A stretch of 42,382 nucleotides of DNA, from positions 126,247 through 168,628 of the forward strand of contig JAEUHS010000019.1 of the NCBI GenBank assembly GCA_016794035.1, written 5' to 3'. The stretch is from Planctomycetota bacterium. Its GTDB lineage: Bacteria; Planctomycetota; UBA1135; UBA2386. The translations under genes and the position numbers were made by a program. Under the pieces are notes generated by a model. The model had not been told where the DNA came from. It saw only the letters and a list, made by a program, of their open reading frames with translations, and made no database searches. This document shows positions 20,899 to 28,481 of the stretch, piece after piece. Positions within the stretch are counted from its first letter, which is position 1. Each line of letters begins with the position of its first letter.

Positions 20899-22767
20899 GT
20901 GACCCAGACTTCGGACACCAGCGCAGGTTCGAGACCGCTCCTGCGTCGGCTGTGGGCGGCGATCGTGCACTACAAGGGCACGGTCATCGCGATGATCGCC
21001 TTCGGCTTCCTGGAGGCCGTCTTCACCAAGCTGCCGCTGGTGCTCGTCAAGCCGCTGATGGCCGAGATGGGCGCCGCCGACCATGGCAAGGCGGTCGCGG
21101 CGCCGGGCGTGGCCGACCGGTGGGCAACCGACTTCAACGCCTGGTTCCGCGCCTTCGCCAACGACCTGCTGGGCTGGTTCGGCATCCGCTTCGACCACCC
21201 GGGCATGAACGTCGTCGTCGCCTGTGGCGTCGTCGCCGTGATCTGCGGCCTGCTGGGTGCGGTGACGATCTACTTCGTGCAGACGATCTCGCGCCTGTTC
21301 GCGATCCGCATCGTCGCGGACCTGCGCTGCGAACTGGCGCAGCACTTCTTGAACCTGCCGCTGCGCTTCTTCGGCCGCCAGCGCATGGGCGAGATGATCA
21401 GCAAGGTCACCAACGACACGCAGGTCATGCAGCGGTCGTTCGAGCTGGCGGCCGACAACGTCGTCGTCGACCCGCTGATGATCCTCGGCAACCTGGCGAT
21501 CCTGGCCTGGTTCGTGCCGCAGGCGATCTGGGTGCTGCTGGCGATGGTGCCGCTGATGGCGATCCCGCTGTATCGCCAGGGCAAGTCCGTCAGCCGGCGC
21601 AGCTCCAAGAGCCTGCGGGCGATGGGTGAGACGACCGAGTCGCTGAACCAGATCCTCACCGGCATCCGCACGGTCAAGGCGTTCCAGCTCGAGCGCCAGC
21701 GCATGGAGGAGTTCGAGGCGAACACGCGCACCTTCATGGACCGCACGCACAAGATGCTGCGCGCGAAGGGGCGCTCGATGGCGCAGACGTTCGTCAGCTA
21801 CCAGATCGGGTTCGCCGTGCTGCTGATCCTGCTCGGCTACGTGGTGCTGGTCGAGAAGGGCATCGCCTTCGACGACGTCGCGCTGGTCATCGCGCCGCTG
21901 GTGACCACCTATCAGCACGTCAAACGCCTGACCCGCTCGTACCACGTGCTGATGGAGTCGGCGGGCGCGCTGTCAGGCATCGAGGAGATCCTCGCCGCCG
22001 AGACCGACCGCACCAACCTCGGTGGCTCGCCGCTGTCGACGCTGCGTGGCGACGTGTCGATGCGGGACGTGTGGTTCGCCTACGACGAGGAGCCGGTGCT
22101 GCGCGGTCTCGACCTCGACGTTCGCGCCGGGCAGACCGTCGCCTTCGTCGGTCCCTCGGGCGGTGGCAAGTCGACGACCCTCGACCTGCTGATGCGGTTC
22201 CACGATCCGCAGCGCGGCACGATCCTGGTGGACGGCATCGACCTGCGGCAGATCCGGCTCGCCGACTTCCGGGCCCACACGGCGGTCGTCAGCCAGCAGG
22301 CGTTCCTGTTCAACACGACGATCCGGCAGAACATCGCCTACGGCAAGCCCGATGCGACGCAAGCGGAGATCGAGGCGGCGGCGCGCGCCGCCAACATCCA
22401 CGACTTCATCGTGTCGCAACCGAACGGCTACGACACCCTGGTCGGCGAACGCGGCAGCAACCTCTCCGGCGGGCAGATGCAGCGGCTGACGATCGCGCGG
22501 GCGATCGTGCGCGACCCGGCGATCCTGTTCCTCGACGAGGCGACGTCGGCACTCGATTCCGAGAACGAGGAGCTGGTGCAGCGCGCCCTCGAGAACCTGC
22601 GTCGCGGTCGCACGTCGTTCGTGATCGCGCATCGGCTGTCGACGATCGTCGCCGCCGACGTCATCGTCGTGCTGAAGAAGGGCCGCGTCGTCGAACAGGG
22701 CACGCACGCGGAGCTGCTCGAGCGCAACGGCGCCTACCGCGGCATGTACGACAAGCAGTCGGTCTGA
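20899..22767 (+). CDS. MsbA-like ABC exporter (fused TMD-NBD)
   Basis: 622 residues from GTG 20899. N-terminal type IV exporter membrane domain with six predicted helices (first IVHYKGTVIAMIAFGFLEAV), including a large extracytoplasmic insertion around residues 55-90 (MGAADHGKAVAAPGVADRW). The C-terminal ATPase has Walker A GPSGGGKST, Q-loop VSQQAFLF, signature NLSGGQMQRLTIARA, Walker B ILFLDEATSALD and the H-loop IAHRLST. It works as a homodimer; a lipid A core/phospholipid flippase role as in MsbA is likely, but drug export cannot be excluded. It stands alone and meets ispF stop to stop (TGATCA at 22765-22770). Confidence 0.93.
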   Translation: MTQTSDTSAGSRPLLRRLWAAIVHYKGTVIAMIAFGFLEAVFTKLPLVLVKPLMAEMGAADHGKAVAAPGVADRWATDFNAWFRAFANDLLGWFGIRFDHPGMNVVVACGVVAVICGLLGAVTIYFVQTISRLFAIRIVADLRCELAQHFLNLPLRFFGRQRMGEMISKVTNDTQVMQRSFELAADNVVVDPLMILGNLAILAWFVPQAIWVLLAMVPLMAIPLYRQGKSVSRRSSKSLRAMGETTESLNQILTGIRTVKAFQLERQRMEEFEANTRTFMDRTHKMLRAKGRSMAQTFVSYQIGFAVLLILLGYVVLVEKGIAFDDVALVIAPLVTTYQHVKRLTRSYHVLMESAGALSGIEEILAAETDRTNLGGSPLSTLRGDVSMRDVWFAYDEEPVLRGLDLDVRAGQTVAFVGPSGGGKSTTLDLLMRFHDPQRGTILVDGIDLRQIRLADFRAHTAVVSQQAFLFNTTIRQNIAYGKPDATQAEIEAAARAANIHDFIVSQPNGYDTLVGERGSNLSGGQMQRLTIARAIVRDPAILFLDEATSALDSENEELVQRALENLRRGRTSFVIAHRLSTIVAADVIVVLKKGRVVEQGTHAELLERNGAYRGMYDKQSV

Positions 22768-23253
22768 TCAGCGCGGGCCGAGCAGCGCGACGACCGTGGC
22801 CCGCAGCGCCTCGCCGCGACCGATCGCGTCGACCTTCTCGCCGGTCTTGCCCTTGACGTTGACCCGATCGACCGGCAGCTCGAACAACGCCGCGATGCGT
22901 TCGCGCATCGCCAGGCGATGCGGCGCCAGCCGCGGCGCCTCGGTCTCCACGACGGCGTCGAGCGACAGCACCCGCAGCCCGCGTTCGCGCACCAGGCGCA
23001 TCGCCGCGGTGCAGAAGTCGGCGGAGGCGCGGTCGCGGTGCTTGGGGTCCTTGTCCGAGAACAGCGTGCCGAGGTCGTCGAGTCCGGCGGCGCCGAGCAC
23101 CGCGTCGCAGGCGGCGTGCAGCACGGCATCGCCGTCGCTGTGACCGATCGGGCCCGTCGCCGATTCGAAACGGATGCCGCCGAGCACGCACGGCCGCCCC
23201 GGTTCGAGGCGGTGCACGTCGATGCCGAGACCAATGCGAGGAAGGTCGTTCAT
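22768..23253 (-). CDS. ispF: 2-C-methyl-D-erythritol 2,4-cyclodiphosphate synthase
   Basis: 161 residues, standard IspF size. It forms the cyclic diphosphate of the non-mevalonate isoprenoid pathway. Metal-binding motif GIDVHRL at the N-terminus, GGIRFESATGPIGHSDGDAVLHA, LGTLFSDKDPKH, and the C-terminal VNVKGKTGEKVDAIGRGEAL are all present. ATG 23253 overlaps the ispD stop (ATGA), so IspD and IspF are made together, an arrangement common in bacteria, where they may also be fused. Confidence 0.96.
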   Translation of the reverse strand: MNDLPRIGLGIDVHRLEPGRPCVLGGIRFESATGPIGHSDGDAVLHAACDAVLGAAGLDDLGTLFSDKDPKHRDRASADFCTAAMRLVRERGLRVLSLDAVVETEAPRLAPHRLAMRERIAALFELPVDRVNVKGKTGEKVDAIGRGEALRATVVALLGPR

Positions 23254-23975
23254 CGTGCCGGTGAGTCGAACAGGGCCTCGGCGAGCGGCAGGTCGCCCGG
23301 ATGCGTGATCTTCAGGTTGCCGGGCGTGCCGAGCACCACCTCGACCGGGTGACCGAGGCGTTCCACCAGCGACACGTCGTCGGTGCCCGCGAAGCCCGCC
23401 TCTCGCGCCGCGACCAGCGCACGTTGCAGCAACTCGCGGCGCACGACCTGTGGCGTCTGCGCCTGCCAGACCGAATCGCGTTCCAGGGTCGCCTCGACCC
23501 GCAGCTCGCGCACCCGCTTCAGCGTGTCGGTGGCGGGGATCGCCAGCAGCGCGGCGCCGGTGCGGGCGGCAGCGGCGATACAGGCGCTGGTGTTGGCCAC
23601 CGGCACCAGCGCGCGGGCCGCATCGTGCACCAGCACCAGGTCGACGTCGGCCGCGGCGGCGGCGAGCCCGAGCTGCATCGACTCCTGCCGCGATGCGCCG
23701 CCGTCGACGACGTGCAGGCGGCAGCGCGTGCCGGTGATCGCCTCCAGTTCGGGTCGGCAGGGCTCCAGGTACGGTTCGCGGTCGTCGCGGTGCACGACGA
23801 CGATCAGCTCGTTGCCGGTGGCCACGGCGATGGCGGCCCCGTCGACGGCGGCGCAGAGCCGCTCGGCGGCGTGCAGCAACAGCGGCCGTCCGCGCAGGCG
23901 CAGGAACGCCTTCGGCACCGCACCGCCGAAGCGGGCGCCGCGGCCGGCGGCGAGCAGCAACATGGCGACCTTCAC
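23250..23975 (-). CDS. ispD: 2-C-methyl-D-erythritol 4-phosphate cytidylyltransferase
   Basis: 241 residues. It adds CMP to MEP in isoprenoid synthesis. The nucleotide-binding motif VAMLLLAAGRGARFGGAVPKAFL, the region LVLVHDAARALV, and WQAQTPQVVRRELLQRA, AGFAGTDDVSLVERLG, VVLGTPGNLKITHPGDLPLAE are all typical. GTG 23975 is preferred over the internal ATG at 23963 because VKVA aligns with the family start. It is divergent from ruvC with a 25-bp gap; ispF follows with a 4-base overlap. Confidence 0.95.
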   Translation of the reverse strand: MKVAMLLLAAGRGARFGGAVPKAFLRLRGRPLLLHAAERLCAAVDGAAIAVATGNELIVVVHRDDREPYLEPCRPELEAITGTRCRLHVVDGGASRQESMQLGLAAAAADVDLVLVHDAARALVPVANTSACIAAAARTGAALLAIPATDTLKRVRELRVEATLERDSVWQAQTPQVVRRELLQRALVAAREAGFAGTDDVSLVERLGHPVEVVLGTPGNLKITHPGDLPLAEALFDSPAR

Positions 23976-23983
23976 GCGCCGTG

Positions 23984-23993
23984 ACCTTACACT
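23984..23993. promoter_or_regulatory. Overlapping divergent -10 hexamers, ispD and ruvC
   Basis: The 10-mer at 23984-23993 holds TACACT on the plus strand (23988-23993; 7 nt to the ruvC ATG) and TAAGGT on the minus strand (23989-23984; 8 nt to the ispD GTG). The two share two base pairs. Both would give leaderless or near-leaderless transcripts and could not be melted at the same time by two polymerases. Confidence 0.5.
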
Positions 23994-24000
23994 CGCGCGC

Positions 24001-24660
24001 ATGGCGGTGGTGCGGATTCTGGGCATCGACCCAGGCACGTTGGTGGCCGGCTTCGGCTGCCTCGAAGCGGAGTTCGGTGCACCGCGCCGTGCGGCCGGGT
24101 CGGTGCCGTTGGCGCTGCGGGTCGGCAACGTCGTGCGGCTCGGCGGCGGCTCGGCCAGCGACGTGCGCGTGCTCGAACTCGGCGTGCTGCGCCTCGGCGG
24201 CCGCGACGTGGCGGTGCCGCAGCGCCTGCTCAGCCTCGCGCAGCAGTTCCGCAGCCTGCTCGAACGGCTGCGGCCGACCGAGATCGCGCTCGAGGAGGCC
24301 TTCAGCGGCAAGAGCGTGCAGGCGGCGCTGCGCATCGGCGAGGCGCGCGGCGTCGTGCTGGCCGAGTCGGCGCGCGCCGGCCTGCAGGTGCACCAGTTCG
24401 CGCCGGCGCGGGTCAAGCGCAGCGTGACCGGCAACGGCGCCGCCAGCAAGCAGAGCGTCGCGGCGATGGTGGGCCAGCTGCTGCCGGACGGGCGCGCGGC
24501 GTTCGCGGGCGTGCCGCCGGACGCGACCGACGCGATCGCGGTCGCGCTGGCCCGCATCGAGCAGCGCCGGTCGCCGCTGCAGCAGATCGCGGCGGCGCCG
24601 GCGGCGCTTCCGCCCGGCTTGCGCGGCACGAAGAAGTCGTATTCCTCGCCTTCCGCGTAG
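24001..24660 (+). CDS. ruvC: Crossover junction endodeoxyribonuclease RuvC
   Basis: 219 residues. Holliday-junction resolvase acting with RuvAB. Catalytic acidic residues are visible: Asp in ILGIDPGT, Glu in IALEEAF, and the C-terminal pair in PPDATDAIAVAL. Core segments KSVQAALRIGEARGVVLAES and RVKRSVTGNGAASKQSV are typical. Two oddities: about 30 extra residues between GFGCLE and VLELGVLRLG compared with E. coli RuvC (between the first strands), and a C-terminal extension whose last 11 residues (GTKKSYSSPSA) run antisense over a decayed flavoprotein fragment. ruvA and ruvB are not nearby. Confidence 0.9.
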   Translation: MAVVRILGIDPGTLVAGFGCLEAEFGAPRRAAGSVPLALRVGNVVRLGGGSASDVRVLELGVLRLGGRDVAVPQRLLSLAQQFRSLLERLRPTEIALEEAFSGKSVQAALRIGEARGVVLAESARAGLQVHQFAPARVKRSVTGNGAASKQSVAAMVGQLLPDGRAAFAGVPPDATDAIAVALARIEQRRSPLQQIAAAPAALPPGLRGTKKSYSSPSA

Positions 24661-24777
24661 GCCAACGCGTTGCCGTCGATGCTGTGCGCGGCGACCGCGC
24701 CGGCCGAGGGCGGTGGCGGCCGACAGGCCGCCGGGGCCGCCGCTGAGGATGCACACGTCGGTTTCGATCACGGCGTG
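24615..24777 (-). pseudogene. Possible flavoprotein gene remnant
   Basis: Minus-strand translation from a GTG at 24777 reads VIETDVCILSGGPGGLSAAT, a good Rossmann FAD-binding start (GxGxxG with Ser in the first triplet). After about 26 codons that frame loses sense. A second frame then reads HSIDGNALAYAEGEEYDFFV, followed by PRKPGG, protein-like, and runs into sequence antisense to ruvC. I read this as the decayed start of a FAD-dependent oxidoreductase with an internal deletion or frameshift. The alternative is chance resemblance in GC-rich DNA, and the second segment's family is unknown. Confidence 0.4.
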
Positions 24778-24864
24778 CGCGGCCCGTGCGGGACGACCCT
24801 GGCCGGGTGCCGTTGGTCGCCCTGGTTGCCGTGGTGGGGTTGCTTTCGGGCCGCCGTGCACGTC

Positions 24865-25070
24865 TAATCCGCTCGCGGTTAGTGAGGCGCCCTGCTATTG
24901 CACCGACCTAGGCGGTTGGGAGACGCGATCCCTCGCGTACTCCAGCGATTGCATTGCCCGGACAGTGAGTCGCGGCAATCGGGGGGAGCCTCGTCGGCGC
25001 GGTCGCCGACGCCGTGTGAACGCAGCCAGGCGCCGAGCGCGCCGGCGAAACGGCGGTTGGGAGGAACGAG
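24865..25070 (+). promoter_or_regulatory. Structured leader with duplicated SD-containing 12-mer
   Basis: No gene fits this 206 bp. It contains four successive inverted repeats: ACGCGA-TCCC-TCGCGT (24923-24938); CGATTGC/GCAATCG (24946-24952 with 24975-24981); GTCGGCG-CGGT-CGCCGAC (24993-25010); GGCGC-CGAGC-GCGCC (25029-25043). The 12-mer GGCGGTTGGGAG occurs twice, at 24911-24922 just before the first hairpin and at 25052-25063, where it forms the Shine-Dalgarno of the gene at 25071. This suggests a cis-acting regulatory leader or small RNA. It matches no riboswitch class I could recognise. Confidence 0.45.
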
Positions 25071-26216
25071 ATGATCCGAGGGCCAGTGTTGCCGCAGCTA
25101 CGTGCCGGCGTGTGGACGAAGGTGGCGGGGCGGCTCGGCAGCGTCGAGCGCGGCCTCGAACTGCTGCTCGAGGGCGTCGATTGCAGCGCGGGCCAGTTCG
25201 GGCTCGTCGAGGGTCTGGCGCGCGACGCGATGGGGGCGCCGGTCCTGGTGCTGATCGCGGTCGATGGCGACGGCCTGCTGACCGCCCGCGCCCATGCCGC
25301 ATGTGAGTTCCTGGCCAGGATCGGCGATTCGCTGTCGGTCGCCGTGCCGGAGGCGAACCTGGTCGCCGGCAGTCGTGGTCGCGTGCTCGTGATCGGCACC
25401 GAGGCCGGCGCCGCCAGCCTCGACCTGCTGTGTCGGCTGCCGTTGCCAGGCCTCGAGGTCTGCCGCCTGGAGGCGTTCCGCATCGCCGGCGGCGAGCGCT
25501 TGTCGGTGCGCTGGCTCACCGTGGACGGCGCCCATCGCTCGGCGACCGGCTCGACCCGGGGCGCGCGTCTGCCCGAGTTCGAGGCCCCGGGCGCGTTCCG
25601 CTCGACGTGGGACGAACTGCGCCAGCTGTGCGAACGCATCGATCCGGGCATCGCCTGGGACGGCGATCGCTTCTCGCGCCGCATCACCTGGCAGGGTCGC
25701 GGCCTCGGCCGGATCGTCGTCGCCGACGGCGAACTGTGGGGCCTGGAAGTGGCGGACGACGACCGTATGGGCGCCAGTCGCGCCGGACCGGATGCGCCGG
25801 GTGTCGCCGCGGCGCCGCACTACCCGTTGCGCGACGTCGCCGGGGCGCGTCGGTTCTTCGACCGGTTGCTGCGGCGCTACGCGCAGGTGGCGGGCCTCGG
25901 CCAGCCGCGGCCGAACGGCGTCGATCGCGATGCGCGGGCCGCCGCGCGGGCCGACCAGGCGCGGGCGGCGGCCGCCGCCGAATCGTCGTCGGACCAGGAT
26001 GCGGCGGCTGGCGCCGCGCCGCCGCGCGCCGCCGACAGCGAGACCCTGCGCTCGACCCTGTCGGCGACGCGGCTGTCGGCCGAGGAATACTCCGCGCTCG
26101 GTGGGCCGACCGCCGTGGGCGGTGCCGAGACCGAGTACGGCAACATCGCCGACGACGTGGCCCAGATCGTCGCCGCCAAGGGCGGGCCGCGGCACAGCCA
26201 GAGCCGAAACGACTGA
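25071..26216 (+). CDS. Uncharacterised protein, possible degenerate PD-(D/E)XK-like N-domain
   Basis: 381 residues, soluble, unrecognised. The ATG has a strong Shine-Dalgarno (GGGAGG, 7-8 nt upstream), rare in this window. The N-terminal 145 residues (LLEGVDCSAGQFGLVEGLARDAMGAPVLVLI, helix, then GRVLVIGTEAGAASLDLLCRL, GLEVCRLEAFRIAGGERLS) have the strand-helix rhythm of NucS/DUF91-like restriction folds, but the E-x-K of the catalytic strand is missing (LIAVDGDG), so I would not call it a nuclease. The middle (about 180-280) is helical; the tail is Ala/Asp/Ser-rich and disordered, ending in TEYGNIADDVAQIV. First gene of an operon with a MinD-like ATPase. Confidence 0.75.
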   Translation: MIRGPVLPQLRAGVWTKVAGRLGSVERGLELLLEGVDCSAGQFGLVEGLARDAMGAPVLVLIAVDGDGLLTARAHAACEFLARIGDSLSVAVPEANLVAGSRGRVLVIGTEAGAASLDLLCRLPLPGLEVCRLEAFRIAGGERLSVRWLTVDGAHRSATGSTRGARLPEFEAPGAFRSTWDELRQLCERIDPGIAWDGDRFSRRITWQGRGLGRIVVADGELWGLEVADDDRMGASRAGPDAPGVAAAPHYPLRDVAGARRFFDRLLRRYAQVAGLGQPRPNGVDRDARAAARADQARAAAAAESSSDQDAAAGAAPPRAADSETLRSTLSATRLSAEEYSALGGPTAVGGAETEYGNIADDVAQIVAAKGGPRHSQSRND

Positions 26217-26235
26217 CCGACCGCACTGCGCGCGG

Positions 26236-27156
26236 GTGCAGGCGGTCCAGGAGCACTTGGAACCAGACCTGAACGCCATCGATCCCGGTCGCGGATTGCT
26301 GCGGCGCCTGTTCCATCGGGCCGGCGTCGCCGCGCCGAGCCCGGCCGAAGCCGTCGTGCTGGCGTTCGCGAGTGGCAAGGGCGGCACGGGCAAGTCGTTC
26401 CTGGCGACGAATGCGGCGATCGGCCTGCACGCGGCCGGCAAGCGGGTCGTCGTCGTCGACTGCGATTTCGGGCTCGCCAACGCGCACCTGCTGTTCGGCG
26501 TCAACCCGCGGTTCTCGATGCAGCACCTGCTCGACGGCGCGGTGACGGCGGCGGACGCGCTCGTCACCACGCCGCACGGGCCGAACCTCGTCGCCGGCGG
26601 CTCCGGCATCTCCAGCCTCGCCGAACTGGACGCGCGCCACATGCAGACGCTGGCCAAGGCGCTCGACTGGCTCGCCGGGTGCCACGACTACGTGCTGCTC
26701 GACTGTCCCGCCGGCCTCGCGCCACAGTCGATGATCACCGTGCTGGCGGCGCAGCACGTCGTCGTCGTGACCAATCCGGAGATCGCCGCACTGACCGATG
26801 CCTATGCGTTGATCAAGTGTCTCGCCAGGCAGCCTGCCCGCCCCAACGTTCACCTGGTGGTCAACCGGGTCGACAGTCCAGGGCTCGGCAAGGCGACGTT
26901 CGATCGGCTGGCGGCTGTTTCTCGTCGTTTTGCGGGGTGCGAGATCCACTACCTCGGCGAGGTGCCCGAGGACGCGTCGGTGACGCACCGGCGTCTCGGT
27001 CAGCCGCCCCTGTTGTCGAACCAGCCGCGATGCCCGACCTCCCAGGCGATCCTCTCGATCCTGCGCAACGTCGAGTGGCAGGTGGCCACCCGCGCGCATG
27101 CGGCGACGGGGCAGGGAGTGGCGATGCGCATGCTGGCGCAGATCCGTCGCTGGTGA
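26236..27156 (+). CDS. MinD/ParA family ATPase (FlhG/YlxH-like)
   Basis: 306 residues from GTG 26236. The deviant Walker A FASGKGGTGKS (Lys48 and Lys53) is followed by VVVVDCDFGLANAHLLFG, YVLLDCPAGLAPQSM and VVVVTNPEIAALTDAYALIK, closest to FlhG/YlxH. Such ATPases dimerise on ATP and position flagella, chemotaxis arrays, pili or other cargo. No flagellar gene is near, and the typical C-terminal amphipathic membrane helix is not obvious (ends AMRMLAQIRRW, possibly a short one). The N-terminal 35 residues precede the Walker A as in FlhG. The gene upstream has the same direction, 19 bp away; the stop overlaps the next gene (GTGA). Confidence 0.88.
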   Translation: MQAVQEHLEPDLNAIDPGRGLLRRLFHRAGVAAPSPAEAVVLAFASGKGGTGKSFLATNAAIGLHAAGKRVVVVDCDFGLANAHLLFGVNPRFSMQHLLDGAVTAADALVTTPHGPNLVAGGSGISSLAELDARHMQTLAKALDWLAGCHDYVLLDCPAGLAPQSMITVLAAQHVVVVTNPEIAALTDAYALIKCLARQPARPNVHLVVNRVDSPGLGKATFDRLAAVSRRFAGCEIHYLGEVPEDASVTHRRLGQPPLLSNQPRCPTSQAILSILRNVEWQVATRAHAATGQGVAMRMLAQIRRW

Positions 27157-27512
27157 ACGCGCCGGTCGTGGGTGCGGGCCGGGCGCGGCTGCTGCTCGCG
27201 ACATGGGCGCTGCTGGTGATCGGGCTGTCGATCCGCGCGCTCGGTCGGGGCCTGGTCGGGGATCGATGGGGGGACGAACTGAGCCTGCGCCCGATCGTCG
27301 TCGACCTCAACACGGCCTCGGTGGCAGAGCTGTCGACGTTGCCGGGCGTCGGCGGCGTACGCGCCGAGGCGATCGTGCTCGACCGGATCCGGCGCGGGTC
27401 GTTCCACTCCGTCGAGGACCTCGTTCGTGTGGATGGCCTGGGCGCCGGCACGCTCGAAGTCCTGCGCCCGTTCGTCGCCTGCCGGTCACCGGCCCCGGCG
27501 GCGACTCGCTGA
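27153..27512 (+). CDS. ComEA-like helix-hairpin-helix protein
   Basis: 119 residues from GTG 27153 overlapping the previous stop. One N-terminal membrane segment (LLLATWALLVIGLSIRALG) is followed by a ComEA-type double HhH domain: VDLNTASVAELSTLPGVGGVRAEAIVLDR and FHSVEDLVRVDGLGAGTLEVL. ComEA proteins bind incoming DNA at the membrane in competence, but short HhH proteins of this layout are widespread in bacteria without competence. The periplasmic side for the HhH is inferred from the anchor. No comEC or pilus gene is in the window. Confidence 0.85.
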   Translation: MNAPVVGAGRARLLLATWALLVIGLSIRALGRGLVGDRWGDELSLRPIVVDLNTASVAELSTLPGVGGVRAEAIVLDRIRRGSFHSVEDLVRVDGLGAGTLEVLRPFVACRSPAPAATR

Positions 27513-27576
27513 AGTCCCGCAGTCACCGGCGTGCCGAGGCTCGAAGGGCGCCGATGCGGCCGGGTTTGCTTTGGTG

Positions 27577-27582
27577 TAGCCT
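27577..27582 (+). promoter_or_regulatory. Putative internal -10 hexamer (TAGCCT) before nadC
   Basis: TAGCCT ends 11 nt before the nadC ATG, in the 81 bp after the ComEA-like gene. This is the only sizeable gap in the operon, so nadC and the two genes behind it may have their own start. No convincing -35. Confidence 0.35.
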
Positions 27583-27593
27583 TGCCGCGACAC

Positions 27594-28481
27594 ATGGACG
27601 GTCGAGCCGCGACGCTGCGTGATTGTGTGCGACGAGCGCTCGCGGAGGACCTCGGCTCCAAGGCGCTCGACCTTGCGGCGGACGTGACGACGCGCCTCGC
27701 GATCACGCACGACATCCCGGGACGGGCCCGGCTGATCGCCAAGTCGGCCGGCGTACTGGCCGGCTCCGAGTGTGCGGCGCAGGCGTTCCGCGAACTCGCG
27801 TCGGACTGTCAGGTGGAGATGCTGCGCCGCGACGGCGATTCGTTCTCGCCGGGTGACCTCGTGCTGCACGTCGCCGGCAGCATGCACGCGTTGCTGGTCG
27901 CCGAGCGCACGGCGCTGAACTTCGTGCAGCGCCTCTCGGGCATCGCCACCGCGACGCGCGCGTTCGTCGCGGCGGTCGCCGGGACCGGCGCCAGGATCCT
28001 CGACACGAGGAAGACGACGCCGGGCCTGCGTCTGCTCGAGAAGGCGGCGGTCGTCTCGGGCGGCGGCTGCAACCACCGGTTCGGGCTGCACGACCAGGTG
28101 CTGTTGAAGGAGAACCACTTCGCCTTCGCGCAGCCGTCCAGCTACGAGGAGACGGTGCGCCGCTGCGTGGCGGGCCAGACGGCGCCCGTGGTCGCCGAGG
28201 CCAGGAACGTCGCCGAGGCACTGGCCGCCGTGCGCGGTGGTGCCGCAGTGGTGCTGCTCGACAACTTCGCGCCCGGGGATGCGCTGCGGGCCGCGGTTGC
28301 CGCAGTGCGCAGCGCGGCAACGGCGCTGGGTCGTGCGGTGGAGGTCGAGGCGTCGGGAGGCGTCGACCTCCGCACGGTGCGTGCGTTCGCCGAGTGCGGC
28401 GTCGACCGGATCTCCGTCGGCGCGATCACTCACTCGGCGCCCGCGGTCGACCTGTCGCTGCTCGTCGAGGGCGTTGCCTGA
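27594..28481 (+). CDS. nadC: Nicotinate-nucleotide pyrophosphorylase (quinolinate phosphoribosyltransferase)
   Basis: 295 residues. It converts quinolinate and PRPP to nicotinate mononucleotide in de novo NAD synthesis. Motifs in order: LRDCVRRALAEDLGSKALDLAADVTTR, ERTALNFVQRLSGIAT, ILDTRKTTPGLRLLEKAAVVSGGG, NHRFGLHDQVLLKENHF, and EVEASGGVDLRTVRAFAECGVDRISVGAITHSAPAVDLSL, giving the PRPP- and quinolinate-binding Arg/Lys/His set. ATG 27594 fits the family start. nadA and nadB are not linked here. The stop overlaps the next ATG (TGATG). LarB in the same window uses NaAD, made from this enzyme's product, although the genes are 20 kb apart. Confidence 0.95.
   Translation: MDGRAATLRDCVRRALAEDLGSKALDLAADVTTRLAITHDIPGRARLIAKSAGVLAGSECAAQAFRELASDCQVEMLRRDGDSFSPGDLVLHVAGSMHALLVAERTALNFVQRLSGIATATRAFVAAVAGTGARILDTRKTTPGLRLLEKAAVVSGGGCNHRFGLHDQVLLKENHFAFAQPSSYEETVRRCVAGQTAPVVAEARNVAEALAAVRGGAAVVLLDNFAPGDALRAAVAAVRSAATALGRAVEVEASGGVDLRTVRAFAECGVDRISVGAITHSAPAVDLSLLVEGVA

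Noticed and set aside
24865..25070. Known riboswitch (c-di-GMP, cobalamin, TPP, SAM) in the structured leader
   Set aside because: None of the conserved core sequences of these classes can be read; kept only as an unassigned structured leader.
26236..27156. Flagellar gene cluster because of the FlhG-like ATPase
   Set aside because: No flhF, fliA, motor, basal body or chemotaxis gene lies in the window.
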